A stretch of 64,000 nt of DNA, taken from assembly GCA_907163375.1 (NCBI GenBank), contig CAJQUW010005267.1:434001-498000 (forward strand). The letters run 5' to 3'. Origin of the DNA: Prostheceraeus crozeri (taxonomy: Eukaryota > Platyhelminthes > Polycladida > Euryleptidae). A model generated the notes under the pieces. It ran no database searches. It was not told the DNA's origin and worked only from the letters and a program-made list of their open reading frames with translations. Within the stretch, counting starts at the first letter, position 1. Every line of letters begins with the position of its first letter. The translations under genes were made by a program, and so were the position numbers. Positions 50,547-60,700 of the stretch are shown one piece after another.

Positions 50547-51164
50547 TTAAACGCTACAAATTAAACGATGGGAGCGTTTTCGAAATTTCTTGATTCTGTG
50601 ACATATTTCAGTTGACATATCACAAAACAAAGGAGTTGCATACGTCAAAAGTGAAACGATACAACTGTGGAATACTTCTAGCAACTTTTCTTTGGAAACA
50701 TATGGTTTTAGAGTGCGTATTACATACAAACGACGAGTTGCAGACAGCAAGATGTTATCAAAATGCTTGTTCCACTTTAAGTCATCTGTGAATGTTACAC
50801 CAAGAATAGAAATTGTGCTAGCAAGCTCAACATCTGTGTAAGCAAATGTGGGAGCATTCTTTTTGCGACGAATAAACATCTGTTTGTACTTCATTGAGTT
50901 CAAAAATAGTTTTTTCACATGCGACCACGATGATACAATTGACATATGATCTGGATTCGGCTGATGTTTCGTACAGGATTCAATAAGAGTGAGGTCATCA
51001 GCATACTTGACAAGCTTTCCACTCTGAGATTTTATTGTCAGAGTACCGGTAAAGATGGAAAAAAGATATGGCCCGAAAATAGAACCCTGAGGCACACCGG
51101 ACTTTACATAAGACAAAGGACCGATGCTGCCATTCATGCACAATCGTTGGCATCGATTTGACAA
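50547..51164 (-). pseudogene. LINE reverse transcriptase, catalytic and thumb part
   Basis: A 205-codon stretch with RT motif B (SGVPQGSIFGPYLFSIF), motif C (VKYADDLTLIES), then WSHVKKLFLNSMKYKQMFI and GVTFTDDLKWNKHFDNIL, and the later blocks RRLYVIRTLKPYVSKEKLLEVF and KKFRKRSHRLIC. This is the standard order for CR1/Jockey-like ORF2. The catalytic YADD is intact, but the frame does not connect to the upstream half. Confidence 0.85.
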
Positions 51165-51176
51165 AAATGAAGAAAG

Positions 51177-51563
51177 TCACAAGATGAAGCCATTATTATA
51201 GTTTTGATCAATAAAGATTCTGATCAATCTATTATGGTGGATTTTATCGAAGGCTTTGGAAAAGTCGAGACATGCAAGCCTGACATAAAGATTTTCCGGA
51301 TCTTCCATATAGGCCGTAATGCAGTCATGTATATCTATAAGGGCACTACTCGTTGAGCCGAGAGGCTGAAAGGCATGCTGTTCACCACCAAATGATTGAA
51401 CAAATGTAGACTTCATGGATAGCAGCACAATTCGCTCAAATAGCTTTGAAATTATCGGCAGCAATGAAATCGGGCGAAAGTCTGAAATGGATGGATTTCT
51501 TACTTTAGGGATAGGTTTTACATAGGCATTTTTCCAGTAAGTCGGAAAGGTTCGTGAATTCAC
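51177..51563 (-). pseudogene. LINE reverse transcriptase, fingers and motif A
   Basis: A 128-codon stretch with FPTYWKNAYVKPIPK, SDFRPISLLPIISKLFERIV, and motif A LACLDFSKAFDKIHHNRLI. It precedes the 50547-51164 piece on the same strand in a different frame. It belongs to the split LINE described above. Confidence 0.85.
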
Positions 51564-51578
51564 TGAAGCTGTGTAAAT

Positions 51579-54500
51579 GTCTGCTAGGGGATTGAAGCTG
51601 GGACATTCCCATAACGATGTCTACATGTTTCATAATTTTAATAAACTTATAGTTAATAAGACTTAAGGTTTGTCCTTAAGAGGACAGGTGGTGCGTTCCC
51701 ACCGGCAGACATTAAACGTTCAAGGCGCGTCAAACTTTTGACTATCCTAGGACTACATTTTAGAGCCAAACTTGACGAGATCGGTGTGGAGGACCTTCCC
51801 ACTAGTCCATTTTTCACTCAGCGCTTCTAAAGCGGGGCTGGACCTTACCCCTAATGGTCCTCTGACTTGTGATCCTCGACAAATGCATGAATGCATGAAG
51901 GTCTTTAAGCACAAAGACTTGACGGATCTGATTGCGTGCCGGGCGGACCTACCCGGGGGTCCATAACATAGCGCTATACGGGCTGGACTTCACCCTTAAG
52001 TGTACGAGATCGTACAAGGCCGCTTAACAAGTGATCTCCTTGGTCAAAGTTTCAGGCTCGATTGATTAGGAATTTATATATAAATAGACACTTAGTAATC
52101 ACCATGTCAACCCCATGGAGACCAGTAACCGACACAGTCCATTCATCACACTAGGGTAGTTAGCGATAAAAAAAAAAAGAACAAACGTTAAAACAAATAA
52201 AACAATAGCCAGTCGTCAGCAGGTACCCGCCTGGTTGCGTTTCGGCCCCTCTACCTGAACGCTCAAGCCCAGGCGGGCGGGGCCCCGCATAAACTTATAT
52301 GCGGCTGGCATTCTAAAATCAATACAGTAATGATATGTGTAATAATAAGTAATACTGATAGTAATAGTAAAAACAAAAACAAAACAACCGCAAAAGACGG
52401 ATACATCCAAAACAAACTAAAATATATGTGTGAAATACTGAAATGGTATAACCAATAAAAAAAATGTTTAGAAAACAGTGTTAATTATATTGTTTAAAAT
52501 GCGCACTGCGATGTCAGCTGCCTGGCTGAGAAATATCCAAACTTGACTAGAAAATTGTTATGACCGGTTAGGATTTTCTCAGTACATGCCTTCATTTTAG
52601 ACTTACAATATCCTCTGCTGCTCATCACAAAAAGTGTCATATTAATTCGTTTAATTAGATCTTCAAGATGTGAGCAGATGCGACAATAACGTAAAACCTG
52701 GCCGGCAAATACATTAATTCCCATGTTATAAGGTATTGCACTGTCTGGAAATGTCAACAGAACAACAGGGAAATCAAAATCTTCCACTTTATGATATATT
52801 GAGGTTCGAAGACCGTCACTACTAGATTGGAGTCTCACATCGAGGTAAACAACGGCTTTGTCATTGACTCCGTTTCTATCTGCAAGAAGCTCCATTGGGT
52901 AAATTTTCGGAATTAAGGTATTGAAATGCTTGTAATTTATTACGCATATATCGTCTATATATCTCGAAGTGTTTGACAATAATTTAGCTAGTCCAAACTT
53001 TTTATTTTTAACCAATTGTTTCATAAAAGCAAATTCGCAATTTAACAGAAACAAGTCGGCAAGTAAAGGACTGCAATTCCCTCCCATTGGTACTCCTCGA
53101 ATTTGTCTGAACACGTAACCGGAAAAAGAAATGTAGACTTCAGACACTATAAAATCAATAGCCTTCTTAAAAGAGTCCACGTCATAACAAGAATACCCCT
53201 TATATTTGATTTTGGAGAAAAACGACTTCTCATATCCTACACACAAGTATCTACGATTAGTGGAATTGAATGTGAGATCAAGGATGGAAAAAATATTATT
53301 CTTGATAGCACCTTGATCTAAGTTTGTATAAAGAGTAGAGAAGTCAAAAACTTGCATAGAGTGGACGTTCACGTTAGAAATATTCCTCAAAAAATCTTGA
53401 GTCGAGGCTACACTCCAAAAATAAGAATAACCAGTATTACTCCTGATTGACTCACAGTATCTATGGAAATTTTCTCTTATCACTTTCAGACCTTTGTTGA
53501 TATTCACCGATAACTTTTTAGTTGTACAATTTCTGGCTCCGGCAATGAATCTAAACTTATAAGGATTTTTATGCAATTTTGGAATCCAGAAAAGTTTTGG
53601 TAGTTTAAGGTCCTTGTCACTAACATTAATATTAAAGTTTGATTTCATATCTTTAACGTGTTTAGTAAGGACTTCCTTATCAGAAATAAGCTCAGGTTTA
53701 TAAGTTGCATTGCCTACTGCAGTGGAAGAATCTATGTCAAAACCAAGCTCGTCCATCAGGATTTTGAGATAGAACTTTTTACATATGAAACTAAAGTTGT
53801 TGGATGCTTTATCGACAGGAACGACTATCAAGTTTTTATGGAGATCTTGCAACTCCATATCAACACAAACGTTGCTGCCATTATCTTTCCCACCCAACTT
53901 CTTACAACGAAAGATGCGGTGCTTTACTAACATCATGACCCTGTTTTTCCAAATAGAGAAGTCATCAACTTTTAAGTGAAGGCGACTGGACACACGAGAT
54001 ATATGATTATCTATGGAATCGCTGATCTCTTTTTGAATGGATTTCCATGATATTGACCTAGACAATCTGTGTTTAGTGCCATACGCGAATATAGCTCTGA
54101 GACCTGGATCATTTATTATATCTAAATTACCGGTAAAAACATGCCCATAAGGCTCATAAACAAAACTGGTCATCGAGTCACAGCTGCAATCGCTCTGTAA
54201 AATGCCAACAACTTCCTGAATTGTCAGGCTATTAAGAAACTTATTATAATTGAAGAATTTCAAACAAATAGGGTTATTAAGCTTATGGTACACTTTGGGA
54301 GGATATAGATGTTTCGCTTTTTCTGGAACTAAAGCACAGACACTTTTATCATTAAATACAGAAGGTAAATGAAGTTTGTCAACTAAATGAGACTTGAAAG
54401 GAATCACTATATGCGTTTTGTCTTCGGTAGAGCTATCCCTCTTGTTTCTATATAATTTACTATGAACATATGTTGTCAAAACGAAAGATAGGTCATTCGA

Positions 54501-54693
54501 CTGATCAAGAAGCCTAGAATACATAATTTTAAGCATGCTATCACTAATCGATTTCAAGCAATTATAGAAATGTCTTATTTTGTTGCTCTTCATCAACTCT
54601 TGAAGCTCCTTGAGAATATCCTCACAACTATTAGATGGAGGATATTTCTTTCTACCCGACTTCCTAAGGCCATGGCTTCTCTTACGTCTGCTA
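51579..54693 (-). mobile_element. Naiad-like Penelope element inserted in the LINE
   Basis: The element spans about 51591-54685, between two copies of GTCTGCTA (51579-51586 and 54686-54693) that derive from one LINE site. The LINE reads LKLKQATGYDGI on the right and PLADIYTASV on the left, which are neighbours in an uninterrupted LINE RT. The 3' UTR (51591-52493) has a 3' terminal 90 bp that recurs at 63566-63655. The coding region is described separately. It is probably 5'-truncated, since an N-terminal endonuclease is missing. Confidence 0.75.
51591..52493 (-). other. 3' untranslated region of the Naiad-like element
   Basis: About 900 bases between the stop of the 799-codon frame and the insertion boundary. 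Parts (51820-52030 and 52230-52310) are much richer in G+C than the window. A stem around 52281-52306 (GGCCCCGCATA and TATGCGGC) could be structural. The final 90 bases define the family's 3' end. Confidence 0.6.
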
Positions 54694-54893
54694 ATAGGAG
54701 AACTAAAAAAGAGAGATAAAAAAAAAATGAGATCACATATAAAATCAGCACTTTCTCGCAACAGAAATGCACAAATACCGTCGTAACCGGTAGCCTGTTT
54801 CAGCTTTAATGCGACGAGATGTCGATGAACCACATATAATAAAGTAAAAGTTGAATATTTCTGTGACAGGCCTTCGGCGTCCAGCGCCTTCAA
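52494..54893 (-). CDS. Penelope-like reverse transcriptase, Naiad-like, fused to LINE codons
   Basis: A 799-codon uninterrupted frame. Residues about 20-65 (LKLKQATGYDGI, FLLRESADFI) are the LINE RT remnant in which the element sits. The Penelope-like protein proper starts about residue 70. It shows HIVIPFKSHLVDKLHLPSVF, a CxC linker (DCSCDS followed by GHVFTGNLDII), a long fingers region ending KLPKLFWIPKLHKNPYKFRF, motif A (FDFSTLYTNL), motif B (RQIRGVPMGGNCSPLLADLFL split by a short gap from A), motif C (SRYIDDICVI) and YLDVRL. CxC plus this RT type fits the Naiad clade, whose GIY-YIG endonuclease is N-terminal. None is visible here. The RT is intact over its whole core, which is unusual in this window. 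Confidence 0.8.
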   Translation of the reverse strand: MKALDAEGLSQKYSTFTLLYVVHRHLVALKLKQATGYDGICAFLLRESADFICDLIFFLSLFFSSPISRRKRSHGLRKSGRKKYPPSNSCEDILKELQELMKSNKIRHFYNCLKSISDSMLKIMYSRLLDQSNDLSFVLTTYVHSKLYRNKRDSSTEDKTHIVIPFKSHLVDKLHLPSVFNDKSVCALVPEKAKHLYPPKVYHKLNNPICLKFFNYNKFLNSLTIQEVVGILQSDCSCDSMTSFVYEPYGHVFTGNLDIINDPGLRAIFAYGTKHRLSRSISWKSIQKEISDSIDNHISRVSSRLHLKVDDFSIWKNRVMMLVKHRIFRCKKLGGKDNGSNVCVDMELQDLHKNLIVVPVDKASNNFSFICKKFYLKILMDELGFDIDSSTAVGNATYKPELISDKEVLTKHVKDMKSNFNINVSDKDLKLPKLFWIPKLHKNPYKFRFIAGARNCTTKKLSVNINKGLKVIRENFHRYCESIRSNTGYSYFWSVASTQDFLRNISNVNVHSMQVFDFSTLYTNLDQGAIKNNIFSILDLTFNSTNRRYLCVGYEKSFFSKIKYKGYSCYDVDSFKKAIDFIVSEVYISFSGYVFRQIRGVPMGGNCSPLLADLFLLNCEFAFMKQLVKNKKFGLAKLLSNTSRYIDDICVINYKHFNTLIPKIYPMELLADRNGVNDKAVVYLDVRLQSSSDGLRTSIYHKVEDFDFPVVLLTFPDSAIPYNMGINVFAGQVLRYCRICSHLEDLIKRINMTLFVMSSRGYCKSKMKACTEKILTGHNNFLVKFGYFSARQLTSQCAF
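54694..54860 (-). pseudogene. LINE reverse transcriptase fragment upstream of the insertion
   Basis: Minus-strand codons VVHRHLVALKLKQATGYDGI and LLRESADFICD are the classic 'LK..KATG.DGI...LL' region just before 'PLADIY' in CR1/Jockey-like RTs. The piece is continuous with 51590-50165 once the Penelope-like element is disregarded. It is cut on its far side by a dispersed motif (GGCCTTCGGCGTCC, 54868-54885). Confidence 0.75.
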
Positions 54894-55407
54894 CGGTCAA
54901 TGTCGAATAGGAGTAAAGCATGTGTTTTGGTGGGACATAAGTAATTCGTATTAAAGTTCAAGATCAAAAGATTTTCTGAGAAAAGTTGCAGGATATACAA
55001 TGAATAAGTGAATTTCTCACTTTGCCTTCCAACTAAATCTAAGTTTTAAATTAAGTTAATTAGTTAATTAGCAAAAAAGGTAATTTAAGTCTTTAAGTCT
55101 GAACTTGTACGAAGTTCAGTGACCACTATAGCCAGTGAATCAAATATTTTATTTGCTCTACTTAACACGCTATTGAACATGAAGAACATTGGTCAGTGTT
55201 TGGATTTATTAATTTGTCTGCCTAAGTCAATGAAATACCTGAAAAAGATAAATCTGCTGAATTTTTTCATGAACCTTATCACATTGGTTGGTTTGCGCCG
55301 TTGCGGTGTCTCAATATTCTTGTTTTTGTGAAAGTTTCCTTAGTAACGTCTTATACTTCTTATACATTTTCTATTGTCATTTGATTCACATTTCTCCTCT
55401 ATTTCAG
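54861..55407. other. Intron, dispersed motif only
   Basis: The motif GGCCTTCGGCGTCCAGCGCC (about 54872-54891) matches the inverted repeat at 3.1-3.4 kb. No other feature is seen before the acceptor (cctctatttcag). Confidence 0.5.
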
Positions 55408-55446
55408 AGCCAGCGATTCGAGTGATGATCGAGATCGTAGGACAGA
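55408..55446 (+). CDS. SLC8A: Exchanger gene, small loop exon
   Basis: A 39-base exon between ctcctctatttcag and a consensus gtaagt donor. It enters in phase 2, exactly what the 47773 exon requires: AG+A gives R, followed by ASDSSDDRDRRT, leaving in phase 2. The product is a short acidic and basic loop segment. Placement by phase and good splice sites is the whole evidence. The following exon was not found with confidence. An acceptor at 55585 (tttctttcag) is a possible next start. Confidence 0.55.
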
Positions 55447-56962
55447 GTAAGTAAATTTCACTTCCACTCTTACATCACGTGTTTGTATTGTTTGTATGAC
55501 AGGATATGTCAATTTTAATACCGCCGATATTAAATACATGCAAGCAATTGCTACATTGGTAATGACTGACTTCATTTCTTTCAGAATGTAAGGACAGCCC
55601 ATTAATGTTTGGTATCATTTTGGTGGTAGTTTCCCGCGTAGACCCAACCCATTTAAATAACTTGAACTAATACCTTGGATATGGTCAACTCTGAATCACT
55701 AAAGAAACCTGTATTTTGTAGATACCGAAGAATTGTACCCTAAAAGTACTAAAATGTATAAATAATGATCTTCACCCAATTAATGGATGATCATAAATTA
55801 AGAAAACTAATTGTCATTCGATGTATGGAACTTTCATTGAACTTTGATTAGATTAGGATCCTAGGTCAATTCTTGCATCAGATTTTGAACCAGTTATTAG
55901 ATACACACCAACATTGTTTTTGCTAATTAGAAGAAAAATAGAACAAGAGGCTGCGATGCCAGCAATTAACCTTTGACAATGTACAGTGGATTGTGTGAGA
56001 GAGGTTGATTAGCAAATTCACCATTGAGAATAATTGAATTTACTTTTGTATCTAAAGTTGTGCAAAGCAGCGATTCCTAAAACTTTGATGAAACAGGTTT
56101 ATTTCGATGAGAGAATTTGTGTGCAGTTATTTGCATTCTTCGAATCTGAAGAAATTGTGACGATTGCAAAGCTCTGGAGGATTTTACGGTAGCATACAAG
56201 CTATGGAAAGCTATTCTACAAATAGGTTACGAAAACTATGTTGGAATAATCGAATATATGGGCTACTTTAGTGCGTCCTAATCAAGGGAAACCGCTAAAA
56301 ATAGTTTGCCAGCTGAGAATCGAACTTCGTCATCGAAATGCTTCCACTAGGGCTGGCGAGGCACCAGATTCATAATGGTGTTAGGTACAAAAATAATTGC
56401 CATTCGCGGCTTTCTTTCAAAAAGAATAGCAACTGCTTCCAGGCGACTTCGAAGAATCAATCACACATTCAATGTCTCCGGCTTTCACGAAATCGATTAA
56501 ATATCTCAGCTCTTTAGATATCTATTTTGGCCTCATGTAGCTAATCGCCTGGAAACACTTGTTACAAGAAAACAAATCAGGAATATCATGTTCTGTGGCG
56601 TGCGTGCGCGTACAGCTATATTTGCTCTTGATTCAGTCATGAGTCAAGTGCTTCTCTGGTCTCAGTGGAAGACAGCTAAAGTCGATGAATGGGTTCGATT
56701 CCCAGCTAGCAAGTCATTTTTGACATTTGGTGCAAGTAGAAGACGCATTGGGATATCTATTCGTCCTCGTGAAAATCAGAGGCCTTGAATTCTATAACCC
56801 ATTCTCCGAAAACGCCTGTGAGCCGCTGCTATCGTTCATCGATGTTCTCTTTCCGCTCACTTCAAACATTCTTGGAGTTTTCCTGGGTTTGTAATTAATT
56901 GCACTTCTTAATGAACTGAAAACTTAATCTGATTTCTGTGGTTTGATGTTCATAGTTCAAAC
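55447..56962. other. Intron, no firm feature
   Basis: The best additional signal is an acceptor at 55584 with a phase-compatible GA+A codon, but no convincing donor follows. Near 56657-56702 lie words like tRNA promoter boxes (TGGTCTCAGTGG and GGTTCGATTCC). No tRNA fold could be completed, so a decayed tRNA-derived SINE is only a possibility. Confidence 0.35.
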
Positions 56963-57654
56963 CAGGGATTGTCAATAATTGATTGCAATTTAATTGGACA
57001 AAGAAATTAATTAATTGAAGTTGGAAATTATGTAAATGAATTTATTGTAATTAGAATTGTGATTGCAATCCAAAAATCGAACAGTTTCGTAACTTGATAG
57101 CATTATCTATTGATACGGCAGCTTATTCGACCAAGATAATGGATACATTATCTGGCTTACTGCGATTCGTTAGGCCATTCTGACAAGCGGATAATTTCTT
57201 TAGATTCTCTCTCACAGACGCCTGCATGAAATACCCTTGGCGTATAGTTTATACATGCATTCGTGATTCTCTCCATTGATTCATCGATAATGATTTAGTG
57301 GAGAAATTTCGCCGGCATTTTAGGGATGCGTGGCCTACTCTGGTTGAAAGAAACATGAACTTGTAACTACTCATGAATCTAGACTTTGTTATTCTGCTTG
57401 CCAACCTGAAATGCAAGGCTGAAATGCTTACTATAATTGTGAGGAGTAAAAGACTAGAGAAGCGAAATTAGATAAGCAATCTATGTTGTTAACAGATAAT
57501 AGTTATTTGATTGGAATTGGAAGAATTGTCAATCAATTAATTGAAATTTTATATTGTAACCAATGAATTATTTGAAATTGGTATAATCAATCAATTGATC
57601 GGTCCTAATTAATTGAACATTACTTGAGGTCAATGAATTTTTTGATGATCCCTG
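56963..57654. mobile_element. Non-autonomous hAT-like element (692 bp)
   Basis: The left end CAGGGATTGTCAATAATT and the right end, reverse-complemented to CAGGGATCATCAAAAAATT, are related inverted repeats of the hAT 'CAGGG' type. The flanks GTTCAAAC (56955-56962) and GTTGAAGC (57655-57662) agree at 6 of 8 positions, fitting an aged 8-bp duplication. The interior is rich in AATTAATTG words and has no transposase. Confidence 0.7.
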
Positions 57655-57662
57655 GTTGAAGC

Positions 57663-60267
57663 TATGACAGCGATTCGACATTCCCATAATAGAAATTTCA
57701 AAAACTAGCTTTCATTGATTTGTGCTCGAAAATAAATAGATCAATAATCTTGGTCATCCATATCTTCCCGAATGTTCCAAAAATATTGTAAATTTTGCTT
57801 CCACAAATCATTAAACATCTATTGAAATTCAAGCACTTCTACTTAACTCGCCGCGATGTTTTATTTGTAACATTTTCTAATGCTGGGCACAAATCACCAA
57901 TAATCTGTTACATTACATTCCTCTTGTAGCAAAACCAAGTAAGTCTTGTGTCAAGTGAGGCGTATATATCAGTTGTTAACGCGTGAAAATTTTGAATTGT
58001 TTATATCATTGAGCGTCAAGGAGTGAATCTACAAGTTTAATGAGTGGTTGTCTAATAACTCAAATATGTTCTTCACTTCTTTGCGCTGGCGTCTTTCGTT
58101 TGAATGTTTTAGTACGGCTTTGATTATCGCTTTAAGTTGTGTTCATAGGATTTCATATCGGTATTGGTCTAGGTATGCATGTATTGTTTGACTGCAAATC
58201 CCTCAGTGACCTTGAAGAATGTTAGAATGCTCCAGCTTGAATTAGCTATGGATTGCAAGAAGGAGAATGACAAATTTATGCGTCGATTTCTGCCAACCGA
58301 GGGCTAAGAGAATTCATCAGTTCTTCAAAGATACAAACGATTAGGTTTGTATATTTTCATTTTTGGATTTGTAATCAGCCATCCGTTTGCCTTCATATTT
58401 CAAATATTTACAATTCATAGTAAGATAAAATTGAATATTGTTACTATTTGGATGACACGACTGGTTATACATGCAATTAGTTAGAAATAAGTATTCCCCT
58501 CTTACGAACAGATGGGGAGTGTCATTGAATGTCTTAAATAATTTCTTTTTTGAGTGCTTTTATGAGGTCATGGAATAACCTTTCGCTGATCCACATGTCT
58601 AACTGGCAAAGAAAATCTGCTGAAAAGCTTCATATATATACAAACAGAGATATATAGGGATGATTTGTGCATGGAATTCAACTCATAAACTCGTATATGA
58701 AATGAGGAATATTTTCCTTCAAAAGGTAACTATTACGAAGTTTCATGATCACAGCTGTATCTTGTATTCTACATGTATAACTGATTATCCAAGGAATCAA
58801 GGAAAGCTTCTCAGTGATGTAGTTCTATCACTCAGTGACAGATCAAGTTTGTTCTAAATCTAATGTCACTAAGTTTGACGGAATTTGATGAATTTGTAGA
58901 TATTGGAAAATATGGGAGGGGAGAAAAGAATAGAAGTACCTAATGCAAGTATGTGGATGAAATTACACCTTGCAAGTCTACGCACTTTCGAATACGATTA
59001 GAAGAAAAGAAGCAAGACGACTCATTAGGAAATGACACAAGGATTACAACAGAATTTAGAGATTTCTGAAATCTGTAATAGGTATTTACATACGTGAAAC
59101 ATTGAAATGTCCAAGTCATTATTGCACGCAGATGGTTTTACAGAGTTCGAGACAAACTTTACAGACTTATGTTTATGAGATGTTGTACTCAGACCGTGAA
59201 TCACTGACTCGTTGAAATCCATCACACAATATTTTCAAAACTGAAAAATTATGACATAAGAACCTGCAATGCAAAGTAAGTCACAAACTTGACCATCCGT
59301 TGCACCGCATTCTTTGATATTTAAGGAATAATTTAAAAATTCGCTGAACAAAAGAGGAGTCCAGCAAAAATGCGACAGGAGGGCAGGATCGTCCCACTCC
59401 TGCCCCTTCTTCGGCATGGAAGGATTTAGCTAAAAACTTGTTCGACATGGAAGAAGAGTGAATTAATTAATTGCCATGACCTGATTCTGCATTATTTAAT
59501 GAAGCAATAAGATGGCGGATTACATTTTCATTGCAGCAACTCTTTTCACTCACTTTCTGTGGTAGAAATCGACGAAATGGAACATTGAATTTTCCTTCTC
59601 TCGCTTGTGGTCCATAGAGTCTCCCATAAATACAGAGGAGCCTCGCTCGTAACTCACTGCATGCTGCTATTATGTCATTCAATGATCAAATGTGTTTAAA
59701 GCTTCTAAGAAAACTTATGAAACGATGTCATTGCTTATGTAGTGTATATATGTAACAGCTCATTCATTGCCCATGTTTTTACATTTCCTCAAATGTGACC
59801 TTTCAAGAACGTGTGCGCTGAAGTAATGGCCTTTGACTTAGAATAAGATGCTTTGGTGACAATATTTCGTGTTTCTCAGTCAAAGGAAAAAATAACTATT
59901 CAAATACTAATTAGTGTTTTGTCCTTTGTGAAATAGACATGAAATATCGCACACAAAACGTCTTATTCAAAGTCATATCAACTCCCCTGCAAAGCTCCAT
60001 CAGTTTCCCTGCAAATATCACAGCAAATGAAAGATCTAACATAAAAGGAAAGGAATTGATGATCTCAGCAACGAATATTTTAAGATTGAACTGTAGGGCC
60101 TAATTTGGATAGTATGACTATAGCGTGCCCTTTATCAGTCAAAAGACAATCACGCATGAAAGTTGTCGATCTGCAATTCAACTGATGAGCCACAGTTGCA
60201 TCTGTAATCGTTTGCATACTTGCGATGTCCGTGAAGTCGACGAAGGAATGCGTGTGAAAATAATGGT
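57663..60267. other. No firm feature
   Basis: AT-rich. The minus-strand frame 59467-59682 has a KFNVPFRRFLPQ stretch that vaguely recalls LINE C-termini, too weak to call. No exon is recognised. Confidence 0.4.
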
Positions 60268-60700
60268 ATTCAGTCAATCAATCAATTTATTGTATTCACT
60301 ACATGTTGCATGCATGTGACTAATCTAAATAAAGTAAATTAGTTACGTGTATAAATTCGAAGATATCAGAATAAAAAGAAATAAAGAATAAAGTCAGACT
60401 TGATGTTCATCACACAAACGATACTGTGATGACCTTCTGCCTTTGAAGGTAAGTTCTCAGAAAGTTGATGCACTCTCGGATGTCGATCGGAACCTTATTC
60501 CAGAAACTGGTACCGCAGAAACGCATTGATTTTTCACACTGGAAGAATTATCAGCTCTCTTGGCATCCATATAAAGACATTTGATTTTTCTACCCAAAGC
60601 ACACTAAAGCTGTCCAATCTCCCAAGACCAAGCAATTAATTCAGTTGAATTGATTGGAGAGACTGCAAAAGACGAATTTTGAAGCATGAAAATCAATCAA
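60268..60700 (-). pseudogene. LINE ORF2 C-terminal fragment with 3' tail
   Basis: Minus-strand codons near 60555-60424 read SMRFCGTSFWNKVPIDIRE, then CINFLRTYLQRQKVI and a stop. This is the ending of CR1/Jockey-like ORF2 ('G..LWN.LP..IR....F...L'). About 150 bases of 3' UTR follow, with AATAAA-like words, and then a TTGATTGATTGA tail at about 60272-60287. It is 5'-truncated, with only the extreme 3' end present. Confidence 0.7.

Larger units (their letters stand above)
50165..51590 (-). mobile_element. CR1/Jockey-like LINE, 3' half (split by a Penelope-like insertion)
   Basis: Minus-strand RT pieces in order: PLADIYTASVNSRTFPTYW, KVRNPSISDFRPISLLPI, FSKAFDKIHHNRL (51563-51177), then GVPQGSIFGPYLFSIF, KYADD, and ISILGVTFTDDLKWNKHFD (51164-50547). 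A four-fold AAGT run at 50171-50187 is the likely 3' tail. The missing upstream piece is on the far side of the element at 51591-54685. The copy has at least one frameshift (near 51170). Confidence 0.85.

Noticed and set aside
55585-55660. Possible next exchanger exon after 55446
   Set aside because: The acceptor and phase are suitable, but no convincing donor follows and no NCX motif appears.
56657-56702. tRNA gene or SINE suggested by promoter-box words
   Set aside because: The boxes are imperfectly spaced and no cloverleaf can be completed.
59467-59682. LINE C-terminus-like frame
   Set aside because: The resemblance is limited to a few residues and no other LINE block precedes it.
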